Shown here piece after piece: positions 47,729 through 55,928 of a stretch of 64,000 bases of DNA. The notes under the pieces are model-generated. The model saw only the letters and a list, made by a program, of their open reading frames with translations. It did not search any database and was not told the origin of the DNA. The position numbers and the translations under genes are program-made. Each line of letters starts with the position of its first letter. Position 1 is the stretch's first letter. Origin of the DNA: Frankiaceae bacterium. GTDB lineage: Bacteria; Actinomycetota; Actinomycetes; BP-191. The stretch lies in NCBI GenBank assembly GCA_035556555.1, contig DATMES010000021.1:1-64000 (forward strand), in the 5' to 3' direction.

Positions 47729-48682
47729 GTGAAAGCCTCGGTCGCGGACCTCGTCGCGGCGGCCGAGGACGGGTCGCCGCGCGCCGTCGGACGGCTGATC
47801 TCGCTGGTCGAGGACGCCGCGCCGGAGCTGCGTGAGGTCATGGCCGCGCTGGCCCCCAAGACAGGGCGCGCGCGCATCATCGGCCTCACCGGCTCGCCCG
47901 GCGTCGGCAAGTCCACGTCCACGGCGGCGCTCGTGACGGCGTTCCGCGCTCGGGGGCTACGGGTCGGCGTGCTCGCGGTCGACCCGTCGTCGCCGTTCAG
48001 CGGGGGAGCGCTGCTCGGGGACCGGGTGCGGATGCAGGACCACGCGACGGACGCGGGGGTGTTCATCCGGTCGATGGCGTCGCGCGGGCACCTCGGCGGG
48101 CTGTCGTGGGCGACGCCGCAGGCGCTGCGCGTGCTCGACGCGGCGGGGTGCGAGGTGATCCTCGTGGAGACCGTCGGCGTCGGTCAGGCGGAGGTCGAGG
48201 TCGCGGGGCTGGCCGACACGACGATCGTTCTGCTGGCGCCCGGCATGGGCGACGCGATCCAGGCGGCGAAGGCCGGCATCCTCGAGGTCGCGGACGTGTA
48301 CGTCGTCAACAAGGCCGACCGTGAGGGCGCCGACAACACCGTGCGCGACCTGCGCAACATGATCAGCCAGGGCGACGGCCCGCACGGCGGCTGGAAGCCG
48401 CCGATCGTCAAGACGGTGGCGGCGCGTTCCGAGGGCGTCGCCGAGCTCGTCGACAAGCTGGACGAGCACTGGGAGTGGCTGGCGTCGTCGGGCGAGCTGG
48501 AACGGCGGCGTACGCGCCGTGCCGCCGGGGAGATCGAGGCCATCGCGCTGACCGCGCTGCGCGAACGCCTCGGCGACCTGCACGCCGGCACCGCGCTCGA
48601 CACGCTGGCCGAGGAGGTGGTGGCGGGCAAGACCGACCCGTACGCCGCCGCCGACCGCCTCGTGGAGGGAGTCACGTCGTGA
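47729..48682 (+). CDS. meaB: Methylmalonyl-CoA mutase-associated GTPase MeaB
   Basis: 317 residues. G3E family GTPase with the P-loop GSPGVGKS (55-62), a Walker B region ILVETVGVGQAEVEV and the base-specificity NKAD. It gates cofactor loading and protects B12-dependent acyl-CoA mutases (MeaA at 25475, IcmA at 55929). GTG start at 47729, 49 nt after the thiolase stop. It overlaps the VOC gene by 4 nt. Confidence 0.95.
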   Translation: MKASVADLVAAAEDGSPRAVGRLISLVEDAAPELREVMAALAPKTGRARIIGLTGSPGVGKSTSTAALVTAFRARGLRVGVLAVDPSSPFSGGALLGDRVRMQDHATDAGVFIRSMASRGHLGGLSWATPQALRVLDAAGCEVILVETVGVGQAEVEVAGLADTTIVLLAPGMGDAIQAAKAGILEVADVYVVNKADREGADNTVRDLRNMISQGDGPHGGWKPPIVKTVAARSEGVAELVDKLDEHWEWLASSGELERRRTRRAAGEIEAIALTALRERLGDLHAGTALDTLAEEVVAGKTDPYAAADRLVEGVTS

Positions 48683-49044
48683 TCAACGCCGCGCACACCA
48701 TCGTCTACGCCGAGGACGCCGCGCTGGCGCGGGCGTTCTTCCGCGACGTCATCGGCTGGAAGCACGTGGACGACGGCGGCGGATGGCTGATCTTCCAGCA
48801 GCCGCCGACGGAGCTCGGCATCCACGAGACCGGGCCCGACGCGCCGGCGGGCCACGAGCTCTTCCTGATGTGCGACGACGTGGACGCGACTGTCGCCGAG
48901 CTGCGCGCGAAGGGCGTGGAGTTCGAGGGCGAGGTCACCGACCAGGGCTGGGGCCGGCTCATCACGATGCACGTGCCCGGCGCGGGCAAGATGGGCCTCT
49001 ACCAGCCCGCCCACCGCAGCCCGCTCGGCATGACCGGTGACTGA
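48679..49044 (+). CDS. VOC superfamily protein
   Basis: 121 residues. AHTIVYAEDAALARAFFRDVIGW and a C-terminal strand with GKMGLYQPAH are typical of VOC domains. The start (GTG at 48679) overlaps the meaB stop. Not the epimerase (that is 44582), but a lyase or binding protein of unknown substrate. The last 14 nt of the gene belong to repeat copy D. Confidence 0.78.
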   Translation: MINAAHTIVYAEDAALARAFFRDVIGWKHVDDGGGWLIFQQPPTELGIHETGPDAPAGHELFLMCDDVDATVAELRAKGVEFEGEVTDQGWGRLITMHVPGAGKMGLYQPAHRSPLGMTGD

Positions 49045-49100
49045 CGGCTCGCGCTGAGCACGAACTGGTGAACCCCGACGTCGCTACTCACCAGTAGTCA
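49031..49100 (-). repeat. Dispersed palindromic repeat, family 1, copy D
   Basis: 70 nt. Its reverse complement shares with copy C (7716-7786) a nearly identical block of about 35 nt (TACTGGTGAGTAGCGACGTCG, quoted in part: TACTGGTGAGTAGCGACG, then GTTCACCAGTTC). It contains the stop codon of the VOC gene, just as C contains the stop of wecA. Located between convergent genes. Confidence 0.75.
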
Positions 49101-49128
49101 GGGCGAGCACGCGCCGGGGCCCAGGCGG

Positions 49129-49719
49129 TCAGGCGTTGCAGCCGTTGACGAACAGCTCGGTCGGGAACGGGCCGGGGTTGGCGGCGGGCTTGTGCTTGGC
49201 CGGGTACGTCACGGTGCCGGTGATGGTGTCGGGCGCGACGAGCTGCTGCACCGTCACCCACGCGGCGTACTTGCCGGGCTTCAACGAGTTCATCCGCACG
49301 GTCGCCGACGTCCCGCCCGTGACGTAGAACGTCCCGCAGAACGCCCGCGAGAACGGCGCGCGCTTGTTCAGGTCGACGAGATGCAGCCAGAACCGCGACG
49401 TCGGCAGCGTCCACCCGACGCGGATCGACAGCGGCGTACTGGAGCTGACGCCGCGCGCCGGCTTCACGGTGAAGGGAAACGCGTGGCAGCGCGGCTTGAC
49501 GCACTCGCTGGTGACCTCGGCGTCGACGGGGTTGGCGACGGTCTCGGCCAGCAGGTGGATCTGCGGGTCGTGCACGTCGGCCTTGAACGCCCACGACTTC
49601 TTCGCCTTGCCGTCGAGCGTGCCGGGGTGTACGTGCCCCTCGTGCGCGAGGGTCGGCACGACGACGACGGCGGCGAGCAGGGCGGCGAGGATCACGGAAC
49701 GGCGCATGCTGAACGACAT
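49129..49719 (-). CDS. Secreted protein of unknown function
   Basis: 196 residues. Signal peptide MRRSVILAALLAAVVVVPTLA with cleavage near residue 25. The mature part begins HEGHVHPGTL, a His-rich stretch that could bind metal. It has four cysteines and a beta-rich pattern, and ends in NPGPFPTELFVNGCNA. No family recognised. ATG at 49719; a second ATG four codons later is possible. Divergent from the giant secreted protein gene. Confidence 0.7.
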   Translation of the reverse strand: MSFSMRRSVILAALLAAVVVVPTLAHEGHVHPGTLDGKAKKSWAFKADVHDPQIHLLAETVANPVDAEVTSECVKPRCHAFPFTVKPARGVSSSTPLSIRVGWTLPTSRFWLHLVDLNKRAPFSRAFCGTFYVTGGTSATVRMNSLKPGKYAAWVTVQQLVAPDTITGTVTYPAKHKPAANPGPFPTELFVNGCNA

Positions 49720-49888
49720 TCGCCGCGCACCCTCGCCTGCCCTGCCCGAAGGCGGTCAGACCGGCAGGCCGAGGCCCTCCGCGGCGCGGCCGGCACCTAA
49801 GCTGGAATCAGTAAGAAAATGCGAACGCCTCCCTACGGCGTGCCGGTCGCCTACCGTGGGACGAAGGTCACACGTTGGGGGTTGCTGG

Positions 49889-52800
49889 ATGAGAGCAAGG
49901 CCGGCGGTCGCGTGCGCGCTCGCCGTCGTGGTGGGCTGCGCCGGGCTCGTCTCGCCGGCACCCGCCGTCGCCGCACCGGGCGCGACCGTCCTCGAGGCGC
50001 ACACCGGCTTCGCCAGCACGCTCGAGGGCGAGCCGCGCGGGATCGTCGCGCACCTCTTCGACGCCGCGGACGAGCCCGTCGCCGGGCAGCGCGTCGACCT
50101 GTACGAGCGCGCCGGGACCGAGGGCGAGTGGGTGCCGGCGGGCGACGCGACGACCGACGAGCACGGTGCCGCGCAGTTCGCGGTCACGCCGCCGAGCGGC
50201 CGCTTCTACACGGTCCGCCACGCCGGCTCGCCGACCACCGCACCTTCGGACGGACCGGTGCTCGGCGCGGGAGTCTTCGTGGGGCACGACGGCCCGCGGA
50301 CGCCGCGCCGCGTGCTGGCCGACCCCGCCGACGGCGCGATCCACGCCGAGTGGCTGGTGCCAGGACCCGAGCGCGGCGCCCCGATCACGGGCTACGTCGT
50401 CACGGCCGCCAGGGACGACGAGACCGGCAGCCCGGTGTCCGTCGAGACCGGTCCCGACGCGCGGGAGGCGGTCGTCCCCGGGCTCGTCAACGGCGTGCCG
50501 TACGACGTCACCGTCACGGCCCGCGCCGGGGACCTGAGTGCCGAGAGCCCCAGCGTCCTCGCGACGCCCAGCGCCGACGCGCCGCCGTGGCCCGAGATGC
50601 CGCCTGGCGGTACGCAGGTCTGCGGGCCGCTGCCCCTCGGGACGACGACGTGGACGGCGGCGGGGTCGCCGTACCGCGTCTGCCGGCTCGGCCTCGAGGT
50701 CCCGATCGGCGCGACGCTGGTGGCCGAGGGCGCTGAGGTGCGGTTCCTCTCGTCGTCGTATCCGGGCACCGCGGGCGTGTCGGTCGCCGGCGGTGGCGTA
50801 CGCCTCGTCGACTCGGTCCTGCGCGGCGAGGACGGCACGCCCGGCGAGTGGGACGGCATCGTTCTCGACGAGTGGACGTCGTCGGGCCTCCACGCGCCGC
50901 GGACGAGCAGCACGCTGTCGCTGACCCGCTCGGCCGTGCACCACGCGGTCGACGCCGTGCGCGTCGTGAAGCGTGCGTCGTACCTCCGCCTCGACGACGC
51001 GCTGCTCGCCGACGCCAGCCGCGACGGCCTGCGCGCCGAGGACATGCCGGTCCGCCTCAACGACGTGACCGTCCGCGACGTCGGCGGCGCGGGCGCGGCA
51101 CTCACCTGCACCTCACAGCTGCCGCGGCCGTGCCCGATCCGGGTGGACGGCCTCGCCGTCGAGCGCGCGGGCGGGCGCGGCCTGCTCGTGGACACCTACG
51201 GTCCCGCCTCGGTCAAGGGCGTCGTCGTCACCGGCAGCGGCACGGTCGCGCCGGTCTCCGAGGCCGCGTGGATCAGGCGCCTGAAGGGGTCGTACGGCGC
51301 GGGCGGCGACATCGAGGACGTCCTCGGCAGCGGCAACGCGGTCGACGCCGTGGTCCTCGACCTGCGGCACACGCGCGACCTCGTCTGGCGTACGCCCGAG
51401 GTCGTCCCCGCGGGTACGCCGGCGCCGCTGGGCTTCCTCGCGGGCGCCGTACGGATGGAGCCGGGCAAGTCCCTCGCCTTCCCGCAGGGGAGCGTCGTCA
51501 AGGTCGTGGAGCGCGGCGGCCCGGAGTCCAGCACCTGCTGGTACGACGCCGTCGACGCGTGCTGGGGCGGCGTCGCCGTCACCGACGGCCTGCTCGACGC
51601 GAAGGGAACGACGTTCACGAGCGCCGCCGACGCGAGCGCGGGGATCGCGACCTGCCCGTCGTCGTTCGCGCCGGAGTGCGGCGAGGACACCGGCTGGCGC
51701 GGGATCGCGGTGACCGGTGACGCCGCGACCGTCGACATGACGGGCGGCGCGGTCCGTGGCGCCCGCGCGGGCCTGGCGGTCCGCGCGGGCTACCCCCTGA
51801 CGGGGACCGGCGCGGCGGTGGCCGTGACGGGGACGACGTTCGCGGGCGGGGTCGACGGCATCGTCGCGTGGGGCAACACGACGAACGGCGCGCAGCCCAT
51901 CGGCACGCTCGCGCTGACCGACGTCACGGTCGAGGACATGACGGACGAGAGCCTCGACGTGATGGTGTGGGCGGCGGTCCACCTGACGCGGACGACCGTG
52001 CGCAGGGCGGGCCGCGGGCCGCTGGTTCGCGGGATGAACGGCGCGGACGGCTGCCCGCGCGTGGACGACGTACGGGTCGACGGTCTCGTCGTCGAGGACG
52101 TGCCGGGGATCGGCGCCGAGCTGCGCGACCTGTGCCGGCCGTACGTCCGCGACGTCACCGTGCGCCGCAGCGGCGCGGCCGGGCCCGACGACGACCTCGG
52201 TAAGCCGGCCGTCTACCTGCACGGCGCGTACTCCCTCGGCGCCGGCCACGACGTCCACGGCTTCCGTGGCGGCGGCAACGGCCTCGACGCCGTCGCGCTC
52301 GCGGGCACCGCCATCGGCGACGTCGCCTGGGTCTCGCCGCGCAACGGCGCCACCGACCACACGCTCGGCTACGTCATCGGCGAGGGCGACGACGATCGCG
52401 GCACCCTCACGGTCAGGCAGGGCACGGTGACCGTGCCCGCCAACGGTCTCGTCGCGGCACTCGGCAAGCTCGGGTACGGCAACGCCAACGGCCTTCTCCA
52501 CCTGCGCGCCTCGGGCATCGACGCGACGGCGGGCGGCGCGCGCTTCGTCAACGCGCGCGACCCGCTCGCCGCGGAGCTCGGCTGCCTGCGGAACTGCGTC
52601 ACGACGAAGTGGGGCGGCATCCGCTCGGTCGGGCTGAAGGTCGACCAGGACCGCACCGGCGACGTCCGGATCGTGCGGGGCACCCTGCGCGGCGCGTACC
52701 TCCGGACGGCCTCGCCGCTCGGCGCCTTCGCGCTGACGGACTCGACGACCGACGACGACGTGTACGCCATCGGCGCCGACCGCGCCGTCGTCGCCGGGTC

Positions 52801-54913
52801 GCGGCTGCGCTCGCTGCAGCTCGACTCGGCGCTCGCGGCGGAGGTCGTGCGCAACACGTTCACCGGCGACGGCGAGTTCGCCGCGCAGGTCGCCGGCCGG
52901 GGGCAGAGCAAGCCGTCGGCCATCACGATCCGCGACAACGTCGCCACCGGCGACCTCTCCGGCTACGCGTACCGGCTCGCGGGCGCGCACGTGCGGCTCG
53001 GCCCGAGCGGGACCGTCGACCGCAACTACGCGCGCGGCGACAGCGCTGCCCTCCTGCTGTGGCGGGTGACGACGGCCCACGACGTGACGTGGGTGACGCC
53101 GTCCGCGGCGCCGTACCCGCACCGCGTCGGGTACGTCCTCGGCAGCGACCTCGGCTACACCGACCCCGCGCTCACCGTCACGGGCCCGCGCACGCTGACG
53201 CTGCCGGCCGGTGCCGTCGTGAAGACCTCCGCGCCGATCCGGCTGCGCGGCGCACGGCTCGACGCCACCGCCGGCGGCGCCCTGATCACGACGCCCTCCG
53301 ACGACGTCGACGTATGCCCGCCGGATGCGTGCGACAACCCGACCGTCTTCGACACCAGCGATCGCGTGGTCGTCGAGTCCGTGCCCGACCCGGCCACGGG
53401 CAAGGCGGGCGGGATCGCCCTGCACGACGCGCGCGTCCACGGCGCCGTCAAGCTCATGGCCCAGTCGAGCCCCGCGCCCGGGTCGACGGCGTACGGGCTC
53501 GTCGTCGACTCGTCGTACGTCGCCGGCGGCATCCACGCCCACGGCAGCGCGGCGTCGATCACGCGGTCGCGGCTGCGGTTCGCGGGCGCGTACCTGTTCG
53601 GCCGCGACGGGAACCTCGTCAGGGACACGACGTTCGAGGACATGGACAGCAACGGGCTCACGCTCACGGACGCGGACGGGCTCGTGACCGAGTCGGTCTT
53701 CCGGCGTACCGCGAGGCTGTGGGACGGGTTCGGGTCGGCCGCGCTGTCCGTCTGGAACAGCGCCGCGACGCTGTCGTGCCTCGACATCAGGGAGAACGGC
53801 GCGGGCTTCCGCGCGCATGGCCAAGAAGCGCTCGCGCTGTCCGACAGCGCGCTCACCGGAAACGCCAGGGACTTCGACACCAGCGACTACGACCTCGACA
53901 ACACCGTCGAGACGACGACGACGCGGGTCTGGTGGGGACAGCCCGGCGGGCCGGTCGCCGGACAGGTGCGCGACCCGGACCGGCACACCGACGTCGCCCC
54001 CGCCGCGGCGAAACCCGCCTGCGCCGTCGCCCAGACCGCGACCCCGCCGACCGTGCCGCTCGACGTCGTCGCGACGGCGGGAGCCTCCTCCGTCACCGCG
54101 ACCTGGGAGCCACCCGCCCAGGCCGGCGGCCGGGCCGTCTCCGAGTACCGCGTGCGGGTCAGCCCCGGCGGCGCGACGCGCGTCGTCCCCGCGACGGCGC
54201 GCACGGTGACGGTGCCGGCCCAGCCGGGGTCCGAGTACGCCGTCTCCGTCACCGCGGTCAACACCGTCGGCGCGGGCCCGCCCTCGCGCTACTCCGCACC
54301 TGTCTTCGTCGGCAACCCCGCCGCGCCGAAGGCGGCGGCCGCGCTGTCCGCCTCGGCGCCGTCGCTGACGACGTACGGCGAGGGCGCGCTCGTCACGGGG
54401 ACGCTGACGACCGCCCTCGGCGCGCTGCCGGGCCGGCTCGTCGAGGTGTACGTCCGGCGGTCCGGCACGGCGTCGTGGGGCACGCCGTACGTCACGCTCG
54501 TCACCTCGCCGACCGGCACGGTGTCGCGTTCGCTGCGCCTGAGCGAGCACTCGGAGGTCAGGCTCTCCTACGCCGGCGACGCCGCGTCGCTCCCCGCCAC
54601 CAGCGCGGTGCGCAAGGTCCTCGTGCGGCCCGTGGTCACGGCGGCGTTCTCGAAGGGCTCGGTGCCCGCGGGCACGACGGTGACGTTGAGCGGCCGGGTC
54701 TCGCCGGTGCTGGCGGGCCGGCCCGTGCGCGTCGAGCGCTACACGAGCGACGGCTGGCAGCGGGTGACGACGGCGTACCTCACGCGGACGAGCGCGTACG
54801 TCGTGAAGGTCACGGCGCGGACGCGCGGCTCGATGTCCTACCGGGTCGTGTACGACGCGACGACGCGGCACGCGCGGGCGGTCTCGCCGACCCGCACGCT
54901 GACGGTGACCTAG
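49889..54913 (+). CDS. Giant secreted beta-helix protein with fibronectin III and Ig-like domains
   Basis: 1674 residues. Signal peptide 1-29. An N-terminal Ig-like domain (about 32-115) is followed by a fibronectin III domain (about 140-232; VLADPADGAIHAEWLVPG start). Then comes a long right-handed parallel beta-helix (about 250-1370) with many short repeats of the type LDDALLADASRDGL or VEDVPGIGAEL, which resemble pectin-lyase-like surface proteins. A second fibronectin III domain (about 1385-1470) and two C-terminal Ig-like domains (about 1490-1674) follow. No LPXTG motif or membrane anchor is seen. ATG 49889 was chosen for the signal peptide. Adhesin or polysaccharide-binding role inferred. 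Confidence 0.8.
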   Translation: MRARPAVACALAVVVGCAGLVSPAPAVAAPGATVLEAHTGFASTLEGEPRGIVAHLFDAADEPVAGQRVDLYERAGTEGEWVPAGDATTDEHGAAQFAVTPPSGRFYTVRHAGSPTTAPSDGPVLGAGVFVGHDGPRTPRRVLADPADGAIHAEWLVPGPERGAPITGYVVTAARDDETGSPVSVETGPDAREAVVPGLVNGVPYDVTVTARAGDLSAESPSVLATPSADAPPWPEMPPGGTQVCGPLPLGTTTWTAAGSPYRVCRLGLEVPIGATLVAEGAEVRFLSSSYPGTAGVSVAGGGVRLVDSVLRGEDGTPGEWDGIVLDEWTSSGLHAPRTSSTLSLTRSAVHHAVDAVRVVKRASYLRLDDALLADASRDGLRAEDMPVRLNDVTVRDVGGAGAALTCTSQLPRPCPIRVDGLAVERAGGRGLLVDTYGPASVKGVVVTGSGTVAPVSEAAWIRRLKGSYGAGGDIEDVLGSGNAVDAVVLDLRHTRDLVWRTPEVVPAGTPAPLGFLAGAVRMEPGKSLAFPQGSVVKVVERGGPESSTCWYDAVDACWGGVAVTDGLLDAKGTTFTSAADASAGIATCPSSFAPECGEDTGWRGIAVTGDAATVDMTGGAVRGARAGLAVRAGYPLTGTGAAVAVTGTTFAGGVDGIVAWGNTTNGAQPIGTLALTDVTVEDMTDESLDVMVWAAVHLTRTTVRRAGRGPLVRGMNGADGCPRVDDVRVDGLVVEDVPGIGAELRDLCRPYVRDVTVRRSGAAGPDDDLGKPAVYLHGAYSLGAGHDVHGFRGGGNGLDAVALAGTAIGDVAWVSPRNGATDHTLGYVIGEGDDDRGTLTVRQGTVTVPANGLVAALGKLGYGNANGLLHLRASGIDATAGGARFVNARDPLAAELGCLRNCVTTKWGGIRSVGLKVDQDRTGDVRIVRGTLRGAYLRTASPLGAFALTDSTTDDDVYAIGADRAVVAGSRLRSLQLDSALAAEVVRNTFTGDGEFAAQVAGRGQSKPSAITIRDNVATGDLSGYAYRLAGAHVRLGPSGTVDRNYARGDSAALLLWRVTTAHDVTWVTPSAAPYPHRVGYVLGSDLGYTDPALTVTGPRTLTLPAGAVVKTSAPIRLRGARLDATAGGALITTPSDDVDVCPPDACDNPTVFDTSDRVVVESVPDPATGKAGGIALHDARVHGAVKLMAQSSPAPGSTAYGLVVDSSYVAGGIHAHGSAASITRSRLRFAGAYLFGRDGNLVRDTTFEDMDSNGLTLTDADGLVTESVFRRTARLWDGFGSAALSVWNSAATLSCLDIRENGAGFRAHGQEALALSDSALTGNARDFDTSDYDLDNTVETTTTRVWWGQPGGPVAGQVRDPDRHTDVAPAAAKPACAVAQTATPPTVPLDVVATAGASSVTATWEPPAQAGGRAVSEYRVRVSPGGATRVVPATARTVTVPAQPGSEYAVSVTAVNTVGAGPPSRYSAPVFVGNPAAPKAAAALSASAPSLTTYGEGALVTGTLTTALGALPGRLVEVYVRRSGTASWGTPYVTLVTSPTGTVSRSLRLSEHSEVRLSYAGDAASLPATSAVRKVLVRPVVTAAFSKGSVPAGTTVTLSGRVSPVLAGRPVRVERYTSDGWQRVTTAYLTRTSAYVVKVTARTRGSMSYRVVYDATTRHARAVSPTRTLTVT

Positions 54914-55857
54914 CCGACCACCGGCAGGTCGCCGCCCGTCGTCACCGTGGGCGTCGGAGTCGGACTCGCGGTCGGCGTCGGCGACGCCGCGTCCTTGACG
55001 ACGACCTGGACCGACGTCGTACGGCCGGCGGAGACGGTCACGACCTTGCGCAGCGCGGTCCCATCGGCCGCCTCGCCCAGGAGGAGGTACGTCCCCGGCG
55101 CGAGTCCCGTCACGGTCGCGAGGCCGCTCTCGTCGGTGACGACGGTGCCGATGCCCTCTGCCCGGTCGGCCGTGTCGCGCTCGGCGGCGCCGATCTTGAG
55201 CCTGAACGTCGTGCTCCGGGCGACCGCCTTGCCGGCGGAGTCCACGAGCCGCACGCCGATGGTGGCGGCGGGCTGGAGCCGCACGGTGTACGACGTGCCG
55301 CAGGGCACCTTGCCGTACTCCGTCGTCAGCCAGCCGAAGCCGACCGGCGCGCTGGTCGTGGGCTTGCGGATCCACCACTCGAACGGCGCGGCCACGACCC
55401 ATGACGGCGCCTTGGACGAGCACGGCAGGGCGAAGCGGCCTGCCGCGTCGGTGCGGTTGACGCCGGCCTTCGGCTCGTGGCCGCCGCAGTTGGCGGGCGT
55501 GTAGATGGCGACGTTCTCCAGCGGGCGGCCCGCGGTGTCGACGACGCTGCCGCTGATGAACCCGTCGGACATGGGCGAGTGCTTGAACGTCCCGCAGCGC
55601 ACCGGCTTCGGCGCCGGCGTGGTCGGCGCGGCGGTCGTGGGCGGCGGCGCGGTCGTCGGCACCGCGGTCGGCGTCGGCGAGGGGGTCTCGCTCGGCGTCG
55701 GGGACGGCGTCTCGCTCGGGGTCGGCGTCAGCGAAGGCGGGCCCTGGGCGACGCCCGCGCCGCCGCCGGAGCCGCTGGACGCGACGGCCACCACGGCGCC
55801 GAGCACCATGGCGCCGCCGAGCGGGATCGCGGCGAGGCGGAGCATGCGGACGTTCAT
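54910..55857 (-). CDS. Membrane-anchored or secreted protein with Pro/Thr-rich linker and carboxypeptidase-regulatory-like domains
   Basis: 315 residues. N-terminal hydrophobic segment (LAAIPLGGAMVLGAVVAVA) acting as signal or anchor. Residues about 42-85 are Ser/Thr/Pro repeats (PSETPSPTPSETPSPTP) typical of cell-wall spacers. Two beta-sandwich domains of carboxypeptidase-regulatory type (GSVVDTAGRPLENVAIY and VRLVDSAGKAVARS) follow, and a second Thr/Pro tail. Shares the palindromic stop CTAG with the giant gene and may be functionally linked to it. Confidence 0.65.
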   Translation of the reverse strand: MNVRMLRLAAIPLGGAMVLGAVVAVASSGSGGGAGVAQGPPSLTPTPSETPSPTPSETPSPTPTAVPTTAPPPTTAAPTTPAPKPVRCGTFKHSPMSDGFISGSVVDTAGRPLENVAIYTPANCGGHEPKAGVNRTDAAGRFALPCSSKAPSWVVAAPFEWWIRKPTTSAPVGFGWLTTEYGKVPCGTSYTVRLQPAATIGVRLVDSAGKAVARSTTFRLKIGAAERDTADRAEGIGTVVTDESGLATVTGLAPGTYLLLGEAADGTALRKVVTVSAGRTTSVQVVVKDAASPTPTASPTPTPTVTTGGDLPVVG

Positions 55858-55928
55858 GCCGGTAACGGTACGTACCGCACGCCGCCCGCGCGGCGAAACC
55901 GCGGAACCCGCCCCGGTACCCTGGAGCC

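Noticed and set aside
55600-55760. Tandem Ser/Thr/Pro-coding repeats as a CRISPR or minisatellite
   Set aside because: They are short in-frame repeats (SETPSPTP) coding a wall-spanning linker. No spacers or regular palindromes.
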